From NCBI RefSeq assembly GCF_000222605.1, contig NZ_AFWF01000178.1, positions 1 to 50,085 of the forward strand: a stretch of DNA of 50,085 nt, written 5' to 3'. Numbering within the stretch: the stretch's first letter is position 1; the number at the start of each line of letters is the position of its first letter. Shown piece by piece: positions 26,259-33,432 of the stretch. Source of the DNA: Vibrio ichthyoenteri ATCC 700023 (GTDB lineage Bacteria > Pseudomonadota > Gammaproteobacteria > Enterobacterales > Vibrionaceae). A program made the position numbers and the translations under genes. The notes below the pieces were generated by a model. It saw only the letters and a program-made list of their open reading frames with translations, had not been told where the DNA came from and searched no databases.

Positions 26259-27921
26259 GAGTCAAATTACCCTTAGATAAAATTGTGCGTCGCTGGGTTA
26301 GCCGACCAAAAAAAATTGCGATGGAGAAAAAGATAAATGGCAGTAGTGCCTGCAATAAAGCGTAGATTGCGGTCACTCGGCGATCGAAGCCACTAGAAAG
26401 TGCAACAGCTTCTGTTGTGATGGTGACAATTCGCCCACCTCCTAGCATCAATGTTGGTAGATATTGTGCAAGGCTGACACTGGCGCCCACTGCCCAAGCG
26501 TAAAGCAGGGCGGGCAATAGCATCCGCAGTTTTACTTGGACAAAGACCTGCAATGGTGACTTGCCAAGACTTAGTGCGGTTTTGGAAAAGCTAAGGTTAT
26601 AACTTTTCCAACTCCCATCTAAAGCCAAATACACAAACGGAAAGGCAAAGAAAATATGCGACCATACTACCCAGAAAAAGTAGAGTTCGCTGGAGAGATA
26701 TAAGCTCGCAATTTGTAAACCAAATAATAAAGAGAGCTGTGGAATCAACATCGGTAAAGCGATGACATAATCAGGGATATGTCGCTTATGACTCACTTTA
26801 TATTCCTGTGCTACAAGCCCCAGGAGAAGGGATACGCTGGCGGTAATCATAGCCAATGTCAGGCTGCTCACTAAAGTTGGAGCCATATTGGCCCACTCAA
26901 GTTGCCAGAAACGCTCGCTGAAGCGAGTGGGCAGTATATCTGGAAAGCGCCAGCGATGAGCAAAGCTCCACACTAGCAATAGTGGAAAGATCAGCGCGGC
27001 CAGCAAAGCTGAAACTGAAAAGATCGTTGCGCCCGGTAATCGCCACCCGAATCGACCGGAAAACTGCCATGTTTTCCACCATTGCGTCACTCCTCTTTCA
27101 ATCAATATCACCACCAGCATTAAGCCGCTGGCGAGTAAAAACAGTATCATCGCACCAGCTGACGCGCGTGGCATAATAGTGAGATCAGGATCGTTAAACC
27201 ATTGCCACACTAATACTGCGAAGGTAGGCGGGTTGGTTGGGCCAAGAATGAGCGCGAGATCTACCACTGCGACACCATAAGCCACGACAGCAAATAATGG
27301 AAAACGCATTTTGCTTAGCCACTGTGGCAAGATCACTTTGAGCCATGTTTGTTGTACTGAGTAGCCTAGAGATTGAGCGACTTGTTGGCTACGCTCAAGA
27401 TCAAGTTGTTGTAGCACCGCAATACTCATTAACAATAGAAAAGGAATTTCTTTTAATGCTAGCGCCAAGGTTAAACCAAGGGCATAGGGATCATTGACCA
27501 GTAAAGCGGTCTCGCTAGTGTTAACGGCAATGCCAAACCACTGGTTTGCTATTCTGGCCAGCATACCGGTTGGTGCAAACAAAAAGGCAAACCCAATGGC
27601 AAAAGCAACGTGTGGCATCGCTAGAAGAGGAGAGAGTAACGTTTCTACTTTCTGCCAGTATTTTCTGCCCCAGAGTTGCTGCAAAATGGCAAAACAAAAC
27701 AACGCGGCTAAGTAGGTACTGATTAAAGCGCTAAATAGGCTTAAGAGTAGCGATTGTTGCCAACCACTCCATGCGAATAATTGCTGATAGCCAAGCCCTG
27801 AAGGGGTGGAAAAACCCAAAGATGGAATGTAATTGAATGACGAGAGCAATACGCCACTTAAGCCGGGAATCAGCGGTAGAATCCCAACCAAAATCACTAC
27901 TAGGTACGATAGTCTAAACAT
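26224..27921 (-). CDS. ynjC: ABC transporter fused permease YnjC
   Basis: This 565-residue permease contains two binding-protein-dependent transport domains in one chain, as in ThiP/FbpB. Each half has an EAA loop (for example SLGYSVQQTWLKVILPQ in the first half and SLGKSPLQVFVQVKLRM in the second). About twelve transmembrane helices are visible. It overlaps ynjD and follows ynjB by 40 bases. It is somewhat longer than E. coli YnjC (about 511 residues, from memory). Confidence 0.9.
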   Translation of the reverse strand: MFRLSYLVVILVGILPLIPGLSGVLLSSFNYIPSLGFSTPSGLGYQQLFAWSGWQQSLLLSLFSALISTYLAALFCFAILQQLWGRKYWQKVETLLSPLLAMPHVAFAIGFAFLFAPTGMLARIANQWFGIAVNTSETALLVNDPYALGLTLALALKEIPFLLLMSIAVLQQLDLERSQQVAQSLGYSVQQTWLKVILPQWLSKMRFPLFAVVAYGVAVVDLALILGPTNPPTFAVLVWQWFNDPDLTIMPRASAGAMILFLLASGLMLVVILIERGVTQWWKTWQFSGRFGWRLPGATIFSVSALLAALIFPLLLVWSFAHRWRFPDILPTRFSERFWQLEWANMAPTLVSSLTLAMITASVSLLLGLVAQEYKVSHKRHIPDYVIALPMLIPQLSLLFGLQIASLYLSSELYFFWVVWSHIFFAFPFVYLALDGSWKSYNLSFSKTALSLGKSPLQVFVQVKLRMLLPALLYAWAVGASVSLAQYLPTLMLGGGRIVTITTEAVALSSGFDRRVTAIYALLQALLPFIFFSIAIFFGRLTQRRTILSKGNLTHDSFAQKPHHL

Positions 27922-27961
27922 CGGGCTCTCGTCATTCTTTACTCAAAACTACTGGCTAAAA

Positions 27962-29104
27962 TTAGTTGCCGTAGCGTTTTTGCCACTCTTTTTCCAGAGC
28001 GATTTGCCAACTAGGGTGCGGTTCTGCCACAGAAGGGAATAACTTGGTCTGTTTTGCTGAACCTTGTAAGTGCTGATTTTGTAGTACAGAGGGATCGCCC
28101 CATATATTTAAATCGCCTTTTCGTGACTGTGCTTCAGGACTAAGAAGGAAGTTGATCACCACTTGAGCTCCTTGAGGGGAGTTTGCATTCCAAGGAATAG
28201 CTAAAAAGTGGATGTTTGATAGCGCCCCCGCTTCCATTGCATAAGCTTTTGTTGTGTCAGCAAGTTTACCGGTAGCTTGCGCTGAAAAGACCGCATTGGG
28301 ATTGAATGTAATCGCAAGGTCGATTTGCCCATCATCCAATAATTGAGTCATTTCCGAAGAGCTAGTTGGAAACTGCTTTCCTTGTCGCCAAGCGACACTA
28401 TGTAAACGATCTAAGTATTGCCATAGTGGCTGAGTGAGGTGGTCAAAATCGACTTGAGAAACGGGTTGATTTAATGCCGCGTCGTTTGCGGTTAGCTCAA
28501 TCAATAAGGCTTTTAAAAAGCTGGTACCGTGAAATTCAGGTGGACGAGGGTAACTGATCCTATTTGGGAAGGCTTGCGCGTAGCTGAGCAATTCAGCAAA
28601 AGAACGTGGTGGGTTATTAAGACGTTCACTGTCATGAATAAAGACTAATTGCCCAACGCCCCAAGGCGCCTCAAGCCCAAGAGTTGGTTCAGAAAAATCA
28701 CTGTCTACAGGAAGCGATTTATCCACTAATTGCCAACTTGGTAATGCATCAACAAATGGGCCAAATAGTAGATTGTGATTCTTCATTGATTTGAAATTCT
28801 CACCGTTGATCCAAACCATATCGACACTGCCGCCGCTATTTTTACCTGCGGCTTTCTCCGCGAGTAAGCGTGAGGTTGTCTCTGCAATATCCGTTACCTT
28901 AACGTGCTTGAGTGTCACGCCGTACTGTTGTTGTACTTGCTGAGCTGCCCAGCGGAGGTAATTATTGATCTCTTGGCTTCCACCCCAAGCATGAAAATAG
29001 ACCGTTTGGCCTCGTGCTTGTTCGGTTGTTTGTTGCCATTTATCGGCCGCCAACGAGGAAAAGCTAATAAACAGAGTAAAAATGAACGTTAACAGCCTTG
29101 TCAT
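27962..29104 (-). CDS. ynjB: ABC transporter periplasmic substrate-binding protein YnjB
   Basis: This 380-residue family 1-type binding protein has a Sec signal (MTRLLTFIFTLFISFSSLAA). The mature part contains FHAWGGSQEINNYLRWAAQQV and VDMVWINGENFKSM, typical of the YnjB group. ATG 29104 is preferred over ATG 29122 because AGGA stands nine bases upstream and the signal peptide then begins properly. It heads ynjBCDF. Proposed cargos for relatives (thiamine-like or other small molecules) are unproven. Confidence 0.88.
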   Translation of the reverse strand: MTRLLTFIFTLFISFSSLAADKWQQTTEQARGQTVYFHAWGGSQEINNYLRWAAQQVQQQYGVTLKHVKVTDIAETTSRLLAEKAAGKNSGGSVDMVWINGENFKSMKNHNLLFGPFVDALPSWQLVDKSLPVDSDFSEPTLGLEAPWGVGQLVFIHDSERLNNPPRSFAELLSYAQAFPNRISYPRPPEFHGTSFLKALLIELTANDAALNQPVSQVDFDHLTQPLWQYLDRLHSVAWRQGKQFPTSSSEMTQLLDDGQIDLAITFNPNAVFSAQATGKLADTTKAYAMEAGALSNIHFLAIPWNANSPQGAQVVINFLLSPEAQSRKGDLNIWGDPSVLQNQHLQGSAKQTKLFPSVAEPHPSWQIALEKEWQKRYGN

Positions 29105-29122
29105 AATAGTTCCTATCTTCAT

Positions 29123-29418
29123 GGGTGAAATACTTCATGAGTAAATGAGTCTGTTCTGCTAGACCGGAGTAAACACGAATTGCATTCATTATGACGTAAA
29201 AAAGATGTTTTTTTTTAGGTATTTGGCCAGATTGTTAGTTGTTTGTATGTAAAGTGTGCGCTTTATGAATTTTTGAACGAAATATGATTCATTAATAAGA
29301 GATGGAGAGCGCTTCTAGCTGTTTCGGATAATATTTGTGACATTATTTGAGTTTGCTCAAAAAGAAAAAGCAGCCTAAGGCTGCTTTCTAATCATTCAAA
29401 TAACAGTAAATTTAGGAA
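29123..29418. other. Intergenic region between ynjB and the META-domain lipoprotein
   Basis: The roughly 300 bases are AT-rich with no credible open frame. The right part carries the minus-strand terminator of the META-domain gene (29360-29387). The left part should hold the ynjB promoter, but no clear -35/-10 pair was picked out. Confidence 0.5.
29360..29387 (-). terminator. Terminator of the META-domain lipoprotein gene
   Basis: AAAGCAGCC (29367-29375) and GGCTGCTTT (29379-29387) form a stem with loop TAA. On the minus strand it is followed by TTCTTTTTG, downstream of the stop at 29419. Confidence 0.82.
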
Positions 29419-29862
29419 TTATTTCCAGTCACTTAGTTTGAATGTCAATGTATGTGCATCGTTCTTTAACACTAGGCTGTCGTTCGTTAGTGTCATATCG
29501 CTCCACTCTGAAAGCGTTTTAGAGAATGCTTGCTCAACGGCCATTGATTCGCCCATACACATTTTCATGGTAAGAGCCATTTTTTCAATGCGGAATTGGT
29601 TGTTTTTAAGCTCTGCTTGGCCGAAGAAATTGTTGCAGCCAGCGTTGCCGTTTGCCGTCATTTTTTCACCCACTTCTAGGTTTGGCAGTGCCTGACCTTC
29701 TTCAGCGGTAACTGCTTTGCCATCAACGCTTACAAGTGACCAGTTGTGGTGTTGTAGGTCAGTTGTTGTGATTTGCTTCACATCATCACCGTTGCTTGCG
29801 CATGCTGTCATTAGGATAGGTAGAGAAAGTGCTGCAAGTAGCTTTTTTGAACTAAGCTTCAT
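29419..29862 (-). CDS. META-domain lipoprotein (HslJ-like)
   Basis: This 147-residue lipoprotein has signal and lipobox ILMTAC (Cys21). The mature part is a META domain: HNWSLVSVDGK at the start, GNAGCNNFFGQ in the middle and KMCMGESMAVEQAF near the conserved Cys/Met stretch. The E. coli relative HslJ is heat-inducible and affects novobiocin resistance. ATG 29862 is chosen over 29928 because GGAG lies upstream and it starts a good signal peptide. It is a single gene with its own terminator. Confidence 0.85.
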   Translation of the reverse strand: MKLSSKKLLAALSLPILMTACASNGDDVKQITTTDLQHHNWSLVSVDGKAVTAEEGQALPNLEVGEKMTANGNAGCNNFFGQAELKNNQFRIEKMALTMKMCMGESMAVEQAFSKTLSEWSDMTLTNDSLVLKNDAHTLTFKLSDWK

Positions 29863-30013
29863 AGATATAAACTCCAAAAAACAATAAGGTATACGTCTAT
29901 ATACCAAGTAAAACCGTATTGCTGACAATTATAAGTGATGGATGAATATTTGTGTTAGCTTTTGGTCATAGTTTAATGTTTTATTTTGCATTTCACGCAC
30001 TTATGGAGAGATT

Positions 30014-30286
30014 ATGGAGCAGTTAGAGTTTTTTTCTATCCCTAGTCCATGTGTGGGCGTGTGTTCTGTTGACGAAAAAGGATATTGTCACGGTTGTATG
30101 CGCAAGCGTGAAGAGCGCTTCAATTGGCTATCAATGGATGCTGCGCAAAAATTACATGTGATTAAGCTGTGTCGTCAGCGCTATCGCCGTAAAAAACAGC
30201 AAGAAAGTATGATGGAATGCAAGGCGACAAAAAACACTGAAAGCGTTGAAGTTAATAACCCACAAAGCGATTTATTCGATAAGTGA
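30014..30286 (+). CDS. DUF1289 protein, small Cys-rich
   Basis: This 90-residue protein contains the DUF1289 pattern SPCVGVCSVDEKGYCHGCMR with C13, C17, C25 and C28, a spacing that could bind zinc or an Fe-S cluster. The rest is basic, and the tail is low in conservation. GGAGAG lies just upstream of ATG 30014. Function is not established. It is transcribed towards the minus-strand hypothetical gene that ends at 30322. Confidence 0.82.
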   Translation: MEQLEFFSIPSPCVGVCSVDEKGYCHGCMRKREERFNWLSMDAAQKLHVIKLCRQRYRRKKQQESMMECKATKNTESVEVNNPQSDLFDK

Positions 30287-30321
30287 TAATCTATTCAGAC
30301 GCTTTCAATCTGCAATGGTAA

Positions 30322-30543
30322 TTATTTCATTCCCCACTTGTCACTTACCCAACCACCCGCATGGTCATCGAAATGACAGCCTGAAAAACGATGATTTGCT
30401 TCGAAGTTTGTCTCACCCTCCGGTTGATCATCGATGAGGTGTTGTACATGAGCTACCATTGGGTCACCGCTTTTCAGTCGATGCTGTCTTGTCGCAACTT
30501 CTTTGATGAGTTGAAGACGGTAACAATTACTAGCACGTTTCAT
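30322..30543 (-). CDS. Small hypothetical protein
   Basis: This is a 73-residue soluble protein, basic at the N-terminus (MKRASNCYRLQLIKEV), with a His/Asp/Trp-rich C-terminus (SGCHFDDHAGGWVSDKWG). I do not recognise a family. A longer frame starts at 30603, but ATG 30543 has AGAGGA eight bases upstream and is the likely start. It is convergent with the DUF1289 gene. The good ribosome-binding site and a composition unlike a shadow frame support it as real. Confidence 0.6.
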   Translation of the reverse strand: MKRASNCYRLQLIKEVATRQHRLKSGDPMVAHVQHLIDDQPEGETNFEANHRFSGCHFDDHAGGWVSDKWGMK

Positions 30544-30798
30544 AGCGGATTCCTCTGTTGTTCGGCCTATAAAAAAGTTAGAACTCCTAACCAAGAGCGT
30601 CAATGCACTTTTAGATAATTTTTCTATTTGTGAGGATTTTTTTGTCGAATTTTTGGTGTTATTGAGCAGTAAAAGCGCAAGCTAACCATATATTTAACTG
30701 CGAAAAGGTGACATGAAATTGAAATAAAAGATTCATATTGACCTTGCCGTGGGGGCAAGGGTTATTGTGGATCTTCCGATTGATGCGAGGAACGAAGG

Positions 30799-30912
30799 AT
30801 GTCTTGTTGTAATAAAGCGCCTAATGGTGGAAGTCGCCAGTTGGGTGGGCTACTGAAAGTTATGGCCACAATGTTTGTTGGTTTGCTTGTGATGGTACTG
30901 ATCTTTGGCTGA
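30799..30912 (+). CDS. Small membrane protein, 37 residues, N-terminal Cys pair
   Basis: The frame reads MSCCNKAPNGGSRQLGGLLK and then a hydrophobic segment (residues 21-36) ending in IFG. The layout is a Cys-Cys motif, a glycine-rich linker and one predicted transmembrane helix. GAGGAACGAAGG precedes the ATG, giving a reasonable ribosome-binding site. It is bracketed by hairpins at 30742-30760 and 30937-30966, consistent with a short transcription unit. I do not recognise a family. The CC pair might bind metal or form a disulfide, which is speculation. Confidence 0.6.
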   Translation: MSCCNKAPNGGSRQLGGLLKVMATMFVGLLVMVLIFG

Positions 30913-30936
30913 TGGATATTCAGGGCCAATATATAA

Positions 30937-30966
30937 GGCCCGTTCACGTTGCGGTGATGACGGGCC
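30937..30966. terminator. Terminator hairpin between the small-protein gene and the pilotin gene
   Basis: GGCCCGT (30937-30943) pairs with ACGGGCC (30960-30966). Inside, TCAC pairs with GTGA. On the minus strand it is followed by TTATATATT, so it can stop the pilotin transcript. It may also act on the converging small-protein transcript. A nearby GGGCC (30923-30927) could compete for pairing. Confidence 0.6.
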
Positions 30967-30997
30967 CTAAAATCGAATAATTTATTAACAGCGCAGT

Positions 30998-31390
30998 TTA
31001 TTCGTTGCTACAAGTTTGCTGTGAAACAAATTCGTCGGCCATAAGTTGGCCGCGACTATTGCGCATTTTAATCCGATAGCTCAACCCAGCCTCGAGGTTT
31101 GCTTTGGTTTCTTTGTTGGTGCAATAACGAGTAATACTGGTATTGAGCACTTGTCGCAAAGGCTTCGCTCCTTGTTGCTCTTGGTTGTATACCATCATTA
31201 TTTCAATAGTGCTCCCTTTTGCCGATGCTCGCATGATTGACAGTGGTCCCGCTTCCAAGGGTAATTCTGCTGCAAGAAGACTTGCTCGATTAGAGGCAAG
31301 CAGTTCTAACTGGCGTTGTTGGTTACCATCAGAGGCACAACCCATTAATCCGCTGGCAAGCAAGAGAGCAATAGTCAAATGCGTTTTCAT
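30998..31390 (-). CDS. aspS: GspS/AspS-family type II secretion pilotin lipoprotein
   Basis: This 130-residue lipoprotein has lipobox LMGC (Cys18). The mature domain reads LASNRASLLAAELPLEAGPLSIMRA and later YCTNK and SQQTC, a Cys pair that could form the structural disulfide of AspS pilotins. AspS guides the type II secretion secretin to the outer membrane in V. cholerae and relatives. Position next to yciI, yciA and yciB fits the Vibrio location of aspS as I remember it, away from the eps operon. It starts two bases after the yciI stop, so it is co-transcribed. Confidence 0.75.
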   Translation of the reverse strand: MKTHLTIALLLASGLMGCASDGNQQRQLELLASNRASLLAAELPLEAGPLSIMRASAKGSTIEIMMVYNQEQQGAKPLRQVLNTSITRYCTNKETKANLEAGLSYRIKMRNSRGQLMADEFVSQQTCSNE

Positions 31391-31392
31391 GG

Positions 31393-31689
31393 CTAAAATA
31401 CTTTCTTAAATGGCTTAACGACAACCGATTGGTAAACACCCGCGTCAATGTATGGGTCATTGTCTGCCCAATCTTGCGCATCTTGTAGAGAATTAAATTG
31501 TGCAATCACGGTTGAACCTGTGAATCCAGCTTCTCCAGGGTTATCCGAATCAATGGCTGGCATTGGTCCTGCCGTCAAAAGGCGACCTTCATCTTGAAGT
31601 TGTTGCAAACGTTCGAGGTGGGCAGGGCGAACGCTCATTCTTTTTTCAAGTGAATTATCAACATCTTGAGAGAAAATTACATACCACAT
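31393..31689 (-). CDS. yciI: YciI family protein
   Basis: This 98-residue protein matches E. coli YciI in length and nearly throughout ([40 protein letters not shown]). It has the ferredoxin-like dimeric alpha-beta barrel fold with a conserved His/Asp active-site-like pair. The biochemical role is unknown. It lies between yciA and the AspS-like pilotin on the same strand. Confidence 0.93.
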   Translation of the reverse strand: MWYVIFSQDVDNSLEKRMSVRPAHLERLQQLQDEGRLLTAGPMPAIDSDNPGEAGFTGSTVIAQFNSLQDAQDWADNDPYIDAGVYQSVVVKPFKKVF

Positions 31690-31784
31690 ATGGTGTCCTT
31701 GTCAGCTAATTGGATAGAGTGTCACTCTACGTGAAGGAGAAAAAATTCAAACCAGCATGTAGAGAAAATGTGAGTTTATTCGTT

Positions 31785-31808
31785 GTGTGTAGCGTCTTTG
31801 CTACACAC
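31785..31808 (-). repeat. Perfect intercistronic hairpin downstream of yciA
   Basis: GTGTGTAGC (31785-31793) and GCTACACAC (31800-31808) form a nine-base-pair stem with loop GTCTTT, eight bases after the yciA stop. There is no T tract, so it is more likely an mRNA-stabilising or attenuating hairpin than a strong terminator before yciI. Confidence 0.6.
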
Positions 31809-31815
31809 CCATAGG

Positions 31816-32211
31816 CTAGACAACAATAGCGCGTGGCTTGCCTGTTGAGTCGATGGCGACATAGTTGAACGTGGCATCACACACCATAAAGCGGTCTTCG
31901 ATACCATGCTCTTTGACGGGTTTAACCCATACTTCTAAATCAATACTCATGGATGTACGACCGATTTTGGTACATTCACCATAACAGCACACAACGTCAC
32001 CAACTTTTACTGGTTTTTTAAAGGTAATGCTAGAAACGGATACGGTGACAATACGCCCACCGGAGATTTCCTTCGCCAGAATACCGCCCGCCAAATCGAG
32101 CTGAGACATAATCCAACCACCAAAAATATCACCGTTGGCATTGGTATCGGCAGGCATTGCTAAGGTGCGAAGAAGGAGTTGCCCCCTCGGTGAACTGTTT
32201 TCCTGACTCAT
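31816..32211 (-). CDS. yciA: Acyl-CoA thioesterase YciA
   Basis: This 131-residue hot-dog-fold thioesterase hydrolyses a broad range of acyl-CoAs. The conserved LAMPADTNANGDIFGGWIMSQ carries the catalytic Asn/Asp region. ATG 32211 aligns with the E. coli start. A second ATG at 32223 would add four residues. A perfect inverted repeat lies just upstream at 32236-32257. The gene is transcribed with yciI and the pilotin gene or from its own promoter. Confidence 0.92.
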   Translation of the reverse strand: MSQENSSPRGQLLLRTLAMPADTNANGDIFGGWIMSQLDLAGGILAKEISGGRIVTVSVSSITFKKPVKVGDVVCCYGECTKIGRTSMSIDLEVWVKPVKEHGIEDRFMVCDATFNYVAIDSTGKPRAIVV

Positions 32212-32235
32212 TTTGACATCCACAACATAATGATG

Positions 32236-32257
32236 TCAGTTCGAATAATTGAACTGA
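32236..32257 (-). promoter_or_regulatory. Perfect palindrome upstream of yciA
   Basis: TCAGTTC (32236-32242) and GAACTGA (32251-32257) are exact inverted repeats with an eight-base spacer. The site lies 25 bases from ATG 32211. It could be a regulator site overlapping the promoter or a hairpin in the 5' leader. I could not match it to a known consensus. Confidence 0.5.
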
Positions 32258-32277
32258 AATTAATGGGTTTTATCTAT

Positions 32278-32308
32278 AAAAAAGCGACCTAGACTGGGGC
32301 CGCTTTTT
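32278..32308 (-). terminator. Terminator of yciB
   Basis: AAAAAGCGACC pairs with GGCCGCTTTTT (one mismatch) and is flanked by A/T tracts. On the minus strand it gives a U-rich end after the yciB stop at 32369, which separates yciB from yciA. Confidence 0.75.
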
Positions 32309-32368
32309 GACGATTATACTGCTTTGGTTTACTAAGGTCATTAGATAAACCAAAGTGCTCTTATGGTG

Positions 32369-32914
32369 TTACTCACCTTGCTCTTTGTCTTCTTTTGGTA
32401 GGTGCTTATAGATATAAACACCAGAAAGGAGTGTGAAAGCAAAGGTAGCCACAAGTAGGCCGAACACTTTGAAATTGACCCACACATCGAGAGGCAGCTC
32501 AAAAGCCACGTAGATATTGAGTGCGGAACAGACAAGGAAGAAAACCACCCAGGCCCAAGTGATTTTTGTCCATACCTGTTCAGGTAAGGTAATTTCTTTG
32601 CCAAGCATGCCTTTTATGGCTGATTTGCCAATCAGGTGGCTGATCGCTAAGCCAATGGCGAACAGAGCATAGACGATAGTCACTTTCCATTTTATGAAGT
32701 TGTCATCGTGTAGAAAAATTGTCATACCACCAAAAATGGCCACCATCAGAAAGGTGATGAGCTGCATTTTTTCGACTTTCTTATATAGGGCGAAAGTCAC
32801 AACAATTTGGATAGCACTTGCGACGATAAGAGCGCCAGTGGCAACGTAAATATCAAACATCTTGTATAAGACAAAAAAGATGATGAGTGGAATAAAGTCA
32901 ATCAGTTGTTTCAT
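32369..32914 (-). CDS. yciB: Inner-membrane protein YciB (septation-related, IspZ family)
   Basis: This 181-residue protein has about five transmembrane helices and matches E. coli YciB end to end ([37 protein letters not shown]-type stretch, VNFKVFGLL). It is linked to cell-envelope synthesis and normal cell length. It has its own terminator. The adjacent yciA and yciI genes form a conserved neighbourhood in gamma-proteobacteria. Confidence 0.93.
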   Translation of the reverse strand: MKQLIDFIPLIIFFVLYKMFDIYVATGALIVASAIQIVVTFALYKKVEKMQLITFLMVAIFGGMTIFLHDDNFIKWKVTIVYALFAIGLAISHLIGKSAIKGMLGKEITLPEQVWTKITWAWVVFFLVCSALNIYVAFELPLDVWVNFKVFGLLVATFAFTLLSGVYIYKHLPKEDKEQGE

Positions 32915-33031
32915 CGCGAGTATCTATGGGTGTTGGAATCAGTATGAGAAGAGCTCAGTCTACTCAATTCGTCCCGGAACACAAATTAGATGTGTTGTTA
33001 CCAGATTAACTTTATTGTCCAACGCAGCCAT

Positions 33032-33259
33032 TTAGTGAGGAATGCTGGTTTTTAAATCTTCAAGATAACCTTCATCTCTTAAAGCATCGACAGTGCCAAT
33101 TAATTCTTCATTACTCATCGAAAAACAACTCGATTTACCCGTCATAACATTTAAGTATTGATGATATTCAGGTTCAGTAAAGTGGCCAATTCTATCCACG
33201 AGTAGGCACTTGATACCATGATGAATCAGGTGATAATAGGTGTGGCGCTTCATTTCCAT
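33032..33259 (-). CDS. Small GemA/gp16-like (DUF1018-like) protein
   Basis: This 75-residue protein has the core EYHQYLNVMTGKSSCFSMSN then EELIGTVDALRDEGYL. That order of a YxxxL...TGKSS helix-turn, E-L, and D-x-L...GY resembles the Mu-phage GemA/gp16 (DUF1018) domain. It is half the usual phage length and has no phage genes around it. GGAGAG precedes ATG 33259. It ends an isolated unit next to the LuxN-type kinase. The function is unknown, and the family link is by eye. Confidence 0.6.
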   Translation of the reverse strand: MEMKRHTYYHLIHHGIKCLLVDRIGHFTEPEYHQYLNVMTGKSSCFSMSNEELIGTVDALRDEGYLEDLKTSIPH

Positions 33260-33432
33260 AACGTCTCTCCATATATGGTGTGGCCAACGCTAGCCACGGA
33301 TACGCTTAATACCTTAATAAGCATATTGGATGCCAACATAGAGATGGATTTATCGGAATGATTTGCTTAAAAACGGTCGATTTTTCGTAAACTGACCGTC
33401 ATTACAGGATGCAAAATGAGAAGCGTAAAGGA

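Larger units (their letters stand above)
30604..30997. other. 394-base region holding a small-protein gene and two hairpins
   Basis: Left of the small gene at 30799 lies a hairpin CCTTGCC/GGCAAGG (30742-30760). Right of it lies a longer one (30937-30966). The rest is AT-rich, with a possible GAAAAGGTGAC ribosome-binding-like stretch before a four-codon frame. No RNA gene was recognised. Confidence 0.5.

Noticed and set aside
30762-30947. 61-residue minus-strand frame
   Set aside because: It is the antisense of the better-supported small membrane protein and lacks a ribosome-binding site.
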